Assembly: GCA_963732855.1 (NCBI GenBank)
Contig: CAVTBB010000003.1
Span: 434,001 to 498,000, forward strand
Source: DASXVU01 sp963732855
Lineage (GTDB): Archaea; Thermoplasmatota; Thermoplasmata; Methanomassiliicoccales; UBA472
Direction of reading: 5' to 3'
Length of the DNA stretch: 64,000 bases
This document shows, piece by piece, positions 42,460 through 52,500 of this stretch. The notes below the pieces were generated by a model. It searched no databases. It was not told the origin of the DNA and saw only the letters and a program-made list of their open reading frames with translations. Every line of letters begins with the position of its first letter. Within the stretch, counting starts at the first letter, position 1. Both the position numbers and the translations under genes were made by a program.

Positions 42460-43914
42460 ATGGCACGTAAGGATACGATAAACGCGCTCCGCCGCCGCAA
42501 GATCGCGGACGATGTCGCAGACAAGATCACCACCAAGTTCGCCTCCATCGGAGAAGTGGAGAGAGCCACCAAGGAGGACCTGCTCGCAGCCGGTCTGGCC
42601 AAGGATGAGGTGGTCGACGTACTGGAAAAGCTGAACGCTCAGAAGTCGAAGCGCACTCCAGTGCGCAAGACCATCCGTAAGGCCGCTGAGCCGGAAGCGA
42701 CGGCTAGGAAGTTCGATATCAGCATTCCTGACAAGCAGCGTAAACCGAGCACTTTCGAGAAACACCTCGAAGATACCTGCAAGAAGCTCAACATCAAGCT
42801 GTCCAAGAAGGTCATCCATGACCTGGCCGACAGGATCGATGGCATCGGAGTCCCGCAGACGAAGATCGAGAAGATCCTTAAGCGGGCTGGCGAGCGATAC
42901 GGGGATCATATGATGGACCCGAACGAGTCCGCCGGAATATTGGCGGCCCAGTCCATAGGTGAACCAGGTACTCAGATGACCATGCGTACCTTCCACTACG
43001 CAGGAGTCGCAGAAATCAACGTTACCTTGGGTCTCCCGAGGCTGATCGAGATCGTGGACGCAAGGCGTATTCCGTCGACACCGATGATGAACATCTACAT
43101 CGAGCCGAAGTACCGGAACGACGTGGACGAGGTAAGGCGCATCGCATCGGAGATAGAGACGACAAAAGTTTTGGACGTAGCTACCATCGAGCCGGACAGC
43201 AACAACATGAGGGTCGTTGTTCGTCCGGATGCGCGAAAGATGGAGAAGAAAGGACTCACCCTTGAGATGATCCATGAGAGGTTGAGCAAGATCCGCGGTC
43301 TGAAGGGAAAGATCGAGCTCGTCGACGACACGATCGTCCTGTCATCGGAGGAGCCGTCCTTCAAGAAACTGCAGAACATCATCGACGTGGTCAAGGATTC
43401 CAAGATCCAGGGGATCGAAGGCATCCACCGCGCGATCATTAGGAAAGAGAAGGCAAATGACGAGTACGTCATCTACACTGAAGGATCCAACCTCCAGAAG
43501 GTCCTGGAGAAGGACCGTATAGACAAGAAGAGGACCTCGACGAACTCCATCCAGGAGATCTACGAGGTGCTCGGCGTCGAGGCGGCGCGCAACTCGATCA
43601 TCGACGAGGCGTCCAAGACACTGGACGAGCAAGGCCTCACAGTCGACATAAGGCACATCATGTTGGTCTCGGACCTGATGACGAACGACGGGGACGTGAA
43701 GGCCATCGGCCGTCACGGTATCTCCGGCCGCAAGTCTAGCGTCCTGGCCAGGGCAGCGTTCGAAATCACCGCGGCGCACTTGTTGCACGCGGCGTTGACC
43801 GGAGAGGTGGATCACCTAGACGGCGTTGCAGAAAACATTATAGTAGGGCAGCCGGTTACTCTCGGCACCGGAGCCGTCAACCTGGTATATGCACCTAATC
43901 GCAGGGGGCAGTAA
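42460..43914 (+). CDS. rpoA2: DNA-directed RNA polymerase subunit A'' (Rpo1C), N-terminally extended
   Basis: 484 residues. The conserved A'' body starts around residue 90 (FEKHLEDTCKKLNIKL) and includes NESAGILAAQSIGEPGTQMTMRTFHY (trigger loop region), LGLPRLIEIVDARR and a GRHGISGRKSSVLARAAFEI end. The first 85 residues form an extra helical unit with a helix-hairpin-helix look (TTKFASIGEVERATKEDLLAAGLAKDEVVDV) and a basic linker. Typical A'' is about 390 residues. It directly abuts rpoA1. Confidence 0.95.
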   Translation: MARKDTINALRRRKIADDVADKITTKFASIGEVERATKEDLLAAGLAKDEVVDVLEKLNAQKSKRTPVRKTIRKAAEPEATARKFDISIPDKQRKPSTFEKHLEDTCKKLNIKLSKKVIHDLADRIDGIGVPQTKIEKILKRAGERYGDHMMDPNESAGILAAQSIGEPGTQMTMRTFHYAGVAEINVTLGLPRLIEIVDARRIPSTPMMNIYIEPKYRNDVDEVRRIASEIETTKVLDVATIEPDSNNMRVVVRPDARKMEKKGLTLEMIHERLSKIRGLKGKIELVDDTIVLSSEEPSFKKLQNIIDVVKDSKIQGIEGIHRAIIRKEKANDEYVIYTEGSNLQKVLEKDRIDKKRTSTNSIQEIYEVLGVEAARNSIIDEASKTLDEQGLTVDIRHIMLVSDLMTNDGDVKAIGRHGISGRKSSVLARAAFEITAAHLLHAALTGEVDHLDGVAENIIVGQPVTLGTGAVNLVYAPNRRGQ

Positions 43915-43916
43915 AA

Positions 43917-44198
43917 ATGATTGATATGGGAAGAGCTTTGAAGACCGCAATAACTACTGGAAAGGTGGTATTCGGTGTACAGCAAGCAGAGAAAGCAGTG
44001 AAGAGCGGAGAGGCTAAGCTACTGGTCGTTTCAAACAACTGCCCGAGCGAGTTCCTCATGTCGAAGACCCATGGCGTCACGGTCCACGTGTTCGAAGGAA
44101 CAAACATGGACCTCGGAGCCCTGGCTGGTAAACCATTCTCGGTTTCGGCAATCGCGATCATCGACAAGGGCGCGTCTAATATTCTTTCGTTGGGATGA
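43917..44198 (+). CDS. rpl30e: Ribosomal protein eL30
   Basis: 93 residues. L7Ae/L30e fold: TGKVVFGVQQAEKAVKSGEAKLLVVSNNCPSEF and VFEGTNMDLGALAGKPFSVSAIAI. It is two bases after the rpoA2 stop and overlaps no other gene; nusA follows immediately. This is the usual operon position. Confidence 0.96.
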   Translation: MIDMGRALKTAITTGKVVFGVQQAEKAVKSGEAKLLVVSNNCPSEFLMSKTHGVTVHVFEGTNMDLGALAGKPFSVSAIAIIDKGASNILSLG

Positions 44199-44199
44199 T

Positions 44200-44625
44200 A
44201 TGGCAGAGATCACTTTCACCGAGGAGACGCTCAGGTACATCGCCCTGTTCGAGTCGGTAACGAGAACTCACGTCAAGGACTGTTTGGAGACCGAGGACAA
44301 GCTGGTCTTCGTCGTCGACCCAGGCCAGGCCAACCGGGCAGTGGGAAAGGCCGGCGAGAACGTGATCCGGCTCAAGAATACCACCGGGAAGAACATCCAG
44401 GTGGTCGAGTACTCGGACGACCCGGAGACGTTCATAAAGAACGTGTTCTACAACTACAACGTCCAGGGCGTCGTCATCGAGAACCGCGGCAACATCGTGC
44501 ATGCAACAGTAACGGTCGATCCTAAGGTCAAGGGACGCGCCATCGGCAAGAACGGGCGCAACCTGAAGATCGCCAGGGATATCGTGAACCGGCACCACAA
44601 TGTCCAGAGCATCAGCGTTGCTTGA
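44200..44625 (+). CDS. nusA: NusA-like transcription factor (two KH domains)
   Basis: 141 residues from ATG 44200, one base after the rpl30e stop. Two KH motifs are visible: GKAGENVIRLKNTTGKN and GKNGRNLKIARDIV. Archaeal NusA lacks the N-terminal polymerase-binding and S1 domains of the bacterial protein and probably binds RNA. It is followed by a T-rich terminator rather than by rps12/rps7. Confidence 0.95.
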   Translation: MAEITFTEETLRYIALFESVTRTHVKDCLETEDKLVFVVDPGQANRAVGKAGENVIRLKNTTGKNIQVVEYSDDPETFIKNVFYNYNVQGVVIENRGNIVHATVTVDPKVKGRAIGKNGRNLKIARDIVNRHHNVQSISVA

Positions 44626-44634
44626 ACGCGTAAA

Positions 44635-44664
44635 CCCCTTTTAACCGATTTCTCCATTTTTTTG
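44635..44664 (+). terminator. Pyrimidine/T-rich terminator after nusA
   Basis: CCCCTTTTAACC and then TCTCCATTTTTTTGAG (seven T at 44657-44663) follow the nusA stop within 40 bases. Archaeal polymerases terminate on such T-runs. Confidence 0.55.
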
Positions 44665-44668
44665 AGAA

Positions 44669-45733
44669 TTAGCGCAGCGGACGCCGCTCGACCTCGAGCT
44701 GGTCCGCCGTAGGATAGACCTCGATGATGTAGCATTCCAGATCCAGTTCCGGATAAAGCTCCTCGAGGATCCAGGGGGCGACCTCGAGCCTTCTGCGGGC
44801 CACGTCCGGGCTCATCATCGCAGGGGGAACATCGAACTCGACCCGCAGCCGTTCGGCGATATCGATCGGGTCGACGTTCTCGATGATCCCTTTGATCAAC
44901 ATCCCCTCGTCGGTGACAAGATCATATTTCCTTGCCACCCGGCGGGCTCGGCGTTTTATCCGGTTCCTCAATTGGACGACATCCTTGAAGCTTGATGAGC
45001 AGAAATGCACCGTAACTCGTCGGTCCTTCTTGACCATCTTCTTGGCCAGCGCCGCGCTTCCCTTGACCGCGCTGGAAACATCGTCGACAACCTCAAATCC
45101 ACGCTCTTTCAGCGCATCGGCATTGGTCTCGGAGAATTCCAGCTCGTTGAGGTTAACGAAGTCGAGGCCGAACCGGTCTGCGAAATCGATCAGGCAGGTC
45201 AATGCCCGCTCCTCTCCCGGGATCACTGGAACCTCGAATCCGACCAGTATGCCCAGCCCCTCGACCGCCTCCCTAATCCCCTCTTCCTCGAGCCTTTCCC
45301 AGGTCTCCACCTGAGGATGGATCCTGAGCTCGTCCAGTCCCGCGCTCACGAGAGCCCGGTATTTCTCGCCGTCGATGGTGGAGGTGTACAGATGGACATG
45401 ATGTTTGGACCCGAACTCCCTTTTTAGAAGGCCGATGAAATGGGTGGTGCGGTCCATAACGTCCAGAGGATCCCCGCCGGTGATGCCCGAGCCCTCTGCG
45501 GCGATGCTTTTCGCCTCATCCACGATGTCGGAATCGGTTAGAACTTGGCGTTCGTTGGCGTAGACCAGGTCCTTTCCTTTCTTCTTGTCCGATAGAGGGC
45601 AGTAATAGCAGGACATGCGGCAACGCCCAGTCACCAGGAGTACCATCTTCGCACCCTTTTTACACTGAAGGCAACCTTCGGGCAGTTTCCCGGTATAGAA
45701 CGATCCCACCTGCATCCTTCTAATCTGACCCAT
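44669..45733 (-). CDS. Radical SAM protein, COG2108 type
   Basis: 354 residues from ATG 45733 (MGQIRRMQVGSF); the open frame extends upstream into the divergent pyrF region and was cut here. CLQCKKG (Cys 21, 24) precedes the radical SAM cluster CRMSCYYC (Cys 38, 42, 45), followed by GITGGDPL. The C-terminal third is basic and helical (RIKRRARRVARKYDL). Resembles pyruvate-formate-lyase-activase-like archaeal proteins with no assigned substrate. Confidence 0.87.
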   Translation of the reverse strand: MGQIRRMQVGSFYTGKLPEGCLQCKKGAKMVLLVTGRCRMSCYYCPLSDKKKGKDLVYANERQVLTDSDIVDEAKSIAAEGSGITGGDPLDVMDRTTHFIGLLKREFGSKHHVHLYTSTIDGEKYRALVSAGLDELRIHPQVETWERLEEEGIREAVEGLGILVGFEVPVIPGEERALTCLIDFADRFGLDFVNLNELEFSETNADALKERGFEVVDDVSSAVKGSAALAKKMVKKDRRVTVHFCSSSFKDVVQLRNRIKRRARRVARKYDLVTDEGMLIKGIIENVDPIDIAERLRVEFDVPPAMMSPDVARRRLEVAPWILEELYPELDLECYIIEVYPTADQLEVERRPLR

Positions 45734-45827
45734 TGGGGCTTCGGACGCCGACCGGACTAATAAAAACTTCCCTGAGAGCCGCAAAGATTCTAAGGGAATA
45801 ACCATTTCCCGTTCTGAGGCGAAGACG

Positions 45828-46478
45828 ATGCGGAAGAGGTCGAGGCTCATTCTGGCGCTGGACGAGACAGACGAGCGAAAGGCGTTGGAGGTTGCCGACG
45901 CCGTCGGCGACATGGTCGACGCTATCAAGATCAACTGGCCGCTGGTCCTGTCAACGTCTCCAGAGATCATAACCAGGATATCCCGCTGTTCCGAAGTGGT
46001 CTGTGATTTCAAGGTGGCGGACATACCGAATACGAACAAGCTCATAGTGTCGGAGGCGGTTAGGAGAGGAGCTTCCGGGGTCATTGTTCATGCCTTCACC
46101 GGCAGCGATTCGGTCAAGGCGGCGGTCGAAGCGGCTGGCGACAAGGACATCTACGTGGTCACCGAGATGAGCCACCCGGGCGGGACCGAATTCACCGCTC
46201 CAGCCGCGGAAAGGTTAGCCCGGATTGCCTTGGACTGTGGGGCCTCCGGCGTCATTGCACCGGCAACTCGTCCTGAAAGGGTCAGGGCAATCAGACAGAT
46301 AATCGGCCCGAACCTGTCCATCCTTTCCCCAGGGGTGGGTGCCCAAGGGGGTTCCGCGACGAAGGCTCTCGAGATGGGGGCGGACTACGTCATCGTGGGT
46401 CGAGCGATCTACGGGGACCCGAATCCGCGAGAGGCAGCGGGCCGATATATCGAGGAAATCAAGGGCCTAAGATTGTAG
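45828..46478 (+). CDS. pyrF: Orotidine 5'-phosphate decarboxylase
   Basis: 216 residues. Catalytic DFKVADIPNT (Asp-Lys-Asp array), LILALDE at the N-terminus with a substrate Asp, IVHAFTG and LSPGVGAQGG phosphate-binding segments, and VGRAIYGDPNPREAA. It performs the last step of UMP synthesis. Divergent from the radical SAM gene with about 94 bases between. Confidence 0.96.
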   Translation: MRKRSRLILALDETDERKALEVADAVGDMVDAIKINWPLVLSTSPEIITRISRCSEVVCDFKVADIPNTNKLIVSEAVRRGASGVIVHAFTGSDSVKAAVEAAGDKDIYVVTEMSHPGGTEFTAPAAERLARIALDCGASGVIAPATRPERVRAIRQIIGPNLSILSPGVGAQGGSATKALEMGADYVIVGRAIYGDPNPREAAGRYIEEIKGLRL

Positions 46479-46544
46479 TAGTCTGCAAGGGTCAGTATTG
46501 TCCTATCCAGATATTCGGGATAAACGGTCTTTGGTTGGACTAAG

Positions 46545-46554
46545 GTTTTAATAG
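46545..46554 (+). promoter_or_regulatory. TATA box of aglB
   Basis: GTTTTAATAG lies about 45-50 bases before the aglB ATG at 46598, which has CAGGAG (46584-46589) as ribosome-binding site. Confidence 0.5.
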
Positions 46555-46597
46555 CTCGTTCTGCATCAACTGCTAGATTTTCCTCAGGAGAATATAG

Positions 46598-49500
46598 ATG
46601 GCATCATCAAAGGAAGGGTCGCAAAGCCCTGCCGAGAAGAAGCGATCCGCAGGAATTTCCAGACTGAATTCGAAATTTTCGAATACCTGGCTGGGAAGAA
46701 ACTGGCAGACGGCGCTCATCATCGTGCTACTAGTATTCCTGGCATTTTTCGTCAGGACCTACTTCGGATACTCGACCTCGGTTGACAACGGTTTCCTTGT
46801 CGCCGGTGGTTCTGACTCGTACTATCACGAGCGCGTCATTGACCATGTGGCGAATACCGGTGAGCACGTCGTCAGAGACAACATGCTCAACTACCCGCTC
46901 GGGATCAGGAACGAAAGACCTCCTCTGTACGATTGGTCAGTGGCGGTATCTGGGATGTTCCTGCAGACCGTCAGTGGGATGACCTTGACCGACAGTCTTG
47001 GCTTTGCTCTGGTGTTCTCGACCGCGCTCTGGGGTGCTCTGACCGTCATACCGGTATTCCTTCTGGCGAAAGCCGCCTTCGGGAAGAGGCCGGCAATATT
47101 GGCGGCTTTCCTCTTTGCGATTATGGCAGGCAATATCGAACGTTCGATATTCTCCGATGCTGACCACGATGCGATGGTATTGTTCTTCGTGGTGTTCGGG
47201 TTCTACTTCCTGTTGCGCGCCCTGCAGACCATCAAGGGTGACAAATGGGTCTCCAGTTGGGGCAAGTTCGGTGAGGTCAAGAATGGACTGAAATCTTATG
47301 TCTCGTTGAACTCAGCGTCCATGATATATGCAGCACTTGCGGGTGTTTGTGTCGCGGTCGTTGCAATGATCTGGACAGGATATACCTACGTTCTGATCAT
47401 CATTCTCGCATATCTTATCGTCCAACTATTAGTCGATAGATTCCGCAATGCCGATTCTCTCGGCGTAGTGGCGTCCATCGGAGTCATGTTCACCGTCGCT
47501 TTCATCGTGATGGCCCCATTGTATATCCAGATGGATTATGTGGGCACATGGCTCGATACTCCGGTGGAGCTGTTCTTGGTGGCCATGATAGCTGGTATGA
47601 TATTCGTGGTTACGAGGGACTATCCGTGGACCCTTACGCTTCCAGCCATCATACTGATCTCGATCGGCGCATTGGTTGTGTTCTACCTCATTTCGCCCAA
47701 CTTCTTCAACGCCATCATTTCCGGCCAAGGGTATCTGGTCAAGAGCAAACTGTACTCGACCATATCTGAGGCAACGGCACCGGCGTTCTCGACCCTTGCC
47801 CTATCCTTCGGTGCGGTCACGTTCTGGCTGGCCTTGTTCGGTGTCGGTTACGCCGCGTTAAGGATCCCCAAGAACACGTCACCGTACCTGATCTTCCTGG
47901 TCGTTTGGACGGCCGTATCCATCTACATGGCAGCCTCCGCTGGCAGGTTCGTGTTCAATGCCACCCCCGCCTTCGCGGTGATAGCTGGGTGGGTGCTCAT
48001 GATGATCATCGATAGGGCCGAGTTCAGCGATTTCTTCAAATCGATGGCGGGTTCCAAGGGCAGCGTCTGGCGCAATCTACGCAAATCGATCAAGTTCCGT
48101 CACATATTCGTGTTCCTGGTCGTGTTCGGGTTGATCATCCTGCCGAATGCCTGGACCGCGCTCGATGCAGCAATTCCCAATCAATTGAAGAAGTCGTACG
48201 ATAGGCAGATATACAATGCCACGCCGGACTTCCTAAAGCCATCTGACTACGACGTCAAGAACGGCACGTACTGGTATCTTGGGGCGTTCTCCTACGATCT
48301 ACCATTACCAACGACCTATTATCCAGCGGCATGGTCCTGGTTCAATGAACGGGACAATAACATATCGGATCCTATGGAAAGGCCGGCCTACCTATCATGG
48401 TGGGACTATGGTTTCGAAGCCGTACAAGCTGGCGGTCATCCGACCGTAGCTGACAATTTCCAGAACGGATATCAGATGGCCGGATCGTTCCTCATGTGCT
48501 CGAACGAGACCGGGGCGATCGGCCTTATGGTGACCAGGATACTGGAGAAGGTCCGACTGGACAACAGCACTGACGTATCGATTGCTACCGTCGCCCTGTT
48601 GAAGAGCTACGAACAATATGGCCTGAATTTCAATGAGTTGTACCACATAATGGCGGCACCATCAGACTATATTGACGTGGTCAAGAACAACCCGGCCATC
48701 TATGGACCGTATGATATCGAACTATCGGCTGGCAACGCCAAGTACGCGGCAGCCCGGGTAGAGCTGTCCAAGATAGGCGAGGCCAATCTGGTTTCGCTCT
48801 ACCACGATCTGCGCGGCGTCACCGGATACGATATCGGATACTTCGCGGTGGACAGCCGTTTGTTCCCGTTCTCGGCGACCAGCCAGAACATCTTCTATGC
48901 TCCGGCTAAGCTGTCGGACCAGAAGATCGATCCGTTATCCAATGCCCCGTCCGATTACTACACCATAACCGCAGTGGACCAGTATGGAAACGAGTATGCC
49001 TTGGCGGACGTTACCGCAGATCTGACCATCGTTAGCTACGCCATCCACTATACCGAGTTGTTCTACCAGACCATGCTGTACCGTGCCTTCATGGGATATG
49101 GCCCTTACGATGTCGGTCAGACATCCCAGGGTATCCCGGGCATCAGCGGCAGCCTGGTCTACTATCCGCCAATGCAAGGCTGGAACCTTACCCACTTCAA
49201 AATGGTGTACCGGACCGCCTACTACAACGAGTTCAAGGACTATAGCAACCACACCGATTCCTGGGTCGCCATCAACTATACCCAGGCGCAGGAGTACAAG
49301 CGCCTGATCGATGCAGGTAAGATGAACGGAACGGTCGACCTTTCCGCTGGAGGTCTGTATAGTGCTGTCGTCTTCCTACAATACTACGATGGAGTGACCA
49401 TATCCGGTACCGCTTTGTCGCAGAACGGGGAACCCATGGCAAACATCTATGTCACTGCCTTGGACGATAACCGGGACTCGACGTACTATCCCTACGGCAT

Positions 49501-52500
49501 ACCTCATCAGACAGTCAAGACCGACGCTAATGGAAACTATTCCATAATAGCCCCGTTCGGCAACACCACGATCGCATACAGCTATGGCACGCTAGACGAA
49601 GTGACCCAACTGGCGACCGTGATCACGACCAAGAATTATCAGATCAGCTACGCGGATGCCATGGGATTGCCCGCAGCAGGGGATTCAACTGGCAAGATCG
49701 TTGACGGCAACATCACCTTGACCGCGGCAAGCCTAACTGGGAAAGTGTATTGGGACAGGGATGGCGACTCGGTGTTCGATGCCGGAACCGACATCCTGAT
49801 CTCAAACGCCACCGTTGTGCTTGAGAACAAGACCACCGGATACTACAAGAGCCAGGTCAGCACCACTAGCGGCTATTCGTTCATCGGGCTGCCTCCGGCA
49901 ACCGTCAACATGTATGCCATGTATCAGGGCCATATCATCGGGAACCTGACCGTCGACCTGAATCCGAGCAACGGCAACATCACCAAGGACCTGGCGATCA
50001 AACCGTCCCAAGTAAAAGGAGTGATCATGCTCCCGTCCGGCGAGGTCGCCCAGAACGTCGAGCTACAGCTGAAGGACATGACGACGTCGCGCTTGATCAA
50101 CACCACGACAAGCGTGACGGGGCAGTTCACGTTCGACCTGCTGTTCTCCGGCAACTACACGCTCAAGGCGGCGAACCAACTGATGAGCCTGGGTGACGAG
50201 ACTTATAGCCTTACCGCGGGGGAGACGCTCAACAAGGCTCTCACGGTCTACTCCGCCATGACCCTGAGCGGGCATGTGTCCATTAACGGCAACCCAGTCC
50301 AATACGCCCAACTCGAGATAATGAACGGTAAGAGACAGATCTGGACGGAGGCGAATGTCCATGGTGCCTACTCGATAACGGTGCCTCTCGACAACTATAC
50401 GATATATTCGTTCGCTACCGTCAATGGCGTCCAGCTCGTCGCCCTCTCCACCGTGACCGGTACCGCCACTTCGGTGACGAAGAACCTGATCCTATCGGAA
50501 GGGAGCACGACCAGTTTGAACGTGGTCTCAACCTCGCAGGTCAGTGGCGTTCAATTCGTCATCCGGTCCAAGACCGGTCCGGCGACGATCAATGCAGTCT
50601 CGAACACGACCGGCGGACTCAACGTGTTGCTCCCACCAGGCAGTTATTCAGTATATGCCTACAAAGGCACTTCGGTCTTCTGGGCGGATGTGACGATTCC
50701 CGTGGCTGGTGTTCGGAACATCACTCTGGAGAATGCCGCCACAATTTCCGGCAAGGTTTGGTTCGATGCCAACTTTGATGGAACGATGGGCTCGACAGAA
50801 GGGGTCGGGAACGTGACCATCACGGTCACCGACCCGTCCGGCAACTACGTCACCTTCTATACCGACAGCACCGGCGCCTATAGCATTCCATTGGTGATCA
50901 ACCGCACGTACACCCTGACCGAGTCGTTCCTGAACTATGTGAACAACAGCTTCACATACACCGACTTCAACACTTCTGCGGTCAACAACATCAAGCTCGT
51001 TCCGACGAACCGTACCGTCTCCATGACGGTGACGCTCAACGGCGGGTCACCCACGAAGGCTCTGAACGTGACGCTGACCGCGGTCGGCAAGGGGGCGATC
51101 ACCATCAAGGGTGTGACGACAACCGCCGGCTTGTTGACTCTGAGCGTCCGTCCTGGACAGTACAACATCACGATCGACGAGAACGTTACCGCCAGCATCA
51201 GCAACAGGTACCAGCTGCAGGCCGAGACCGTGCCGCTCACCGTGCTCATAGGGCATGATCCGATACCGTTCGATATGGCAGTCGTGGAGCGTGTCCTCGT
51301 CACTGGTGTAATATCTCCTAACGGCGTGACCAAGCTGACCTTCGCCGGTCTGGACACCAAGACGCTGACTCTGAATGCCGGGGTAGCATACAGTGTCTAC
51401 CTCAGGACCGGAGTTTATGGGGTCTACAGCGATGTGAACTTCACATCCGGTCACAATGCGTTCTTCAACACCACCACCATCGCCGGACCGACCACCTTCG
51501 ACATTGTGGCTTCGCCGTCCAGCCTGGTTCAGGTACAGGTGCGGTACGGAGGAAATGCGCTGAACGCCAGCGCCCCCATATCCTTCACCGCCGTGAACGG
51601 TGCGAAGTACAACGCCATGACCAGTGCCACCGGTTACCTTGGAGTGTATATGCCATATGGACAGCTGACGGTCAATGTGGACCTGGGCACTGTCGGTGTG
51701 GTCGACGGATCTCAACGCTATCTTAGGTACACCAACCAGACCACGATCAACGTCGGCACAAGCACATTCCCGTTGAACCTGGACACGGTCCGGGCACTCG
51801 ACAACACGACCGTGACCGGCACGATGTCGGCTCCCGGGGGCAGTGCTGTCGGAGGGACCATCACCTTCGCCCCCGATTCCGCCACGGCGATATGGTCCAA
51901 CTATACCTCGGTTGCCGGTTCGATCAGCGTCTCGCTGGCCCCAGGCACATATAACGTATATGCAAACGGCACCGGGCTGAGCGGGGTGTTCCTGGGCAAG
52001 GTAACGATATCTAATCTCCTGATCCAGACGGTGAACCTCCAATTGGTGCCCGCGATCAAATATTCCGGCACCACGCTTATCGGAGCAACCCCGGTAAAAG
52101 CAAGCCTGGTCTTTAACGCCGCAGGAAACGTGACCCTAGGTACCGCCACTGATGGAACCTTCGCCGCGTATCTTCCCGCTGGAAGCTACTCGTTCAAGGC
52201 TTCGACGGCCGTTATCGAGCAGGGAACCAATGTCCAATACTCGAAGGCTTACCAGCTTACCCTGACGACCGACTCGTCCGCCAGCATTGTCCTGGAACGT
52301 GATAACACGCGCAGTGTCAAGGTCTACTGGGACCCGGCTCAGAGAGCAACTCTGAACGCCAATGAGACCGCCGTATACAACATCACGGTGACCAACACCG
52401 GCGATCTGGCCGATCTATACAACCTAGCCGCGTCTTTAACTGGCTGGAACATAACATTGTCGCAAAAGAACGTAAGCCTAGACTTCGGTTCTTCAGGGGT

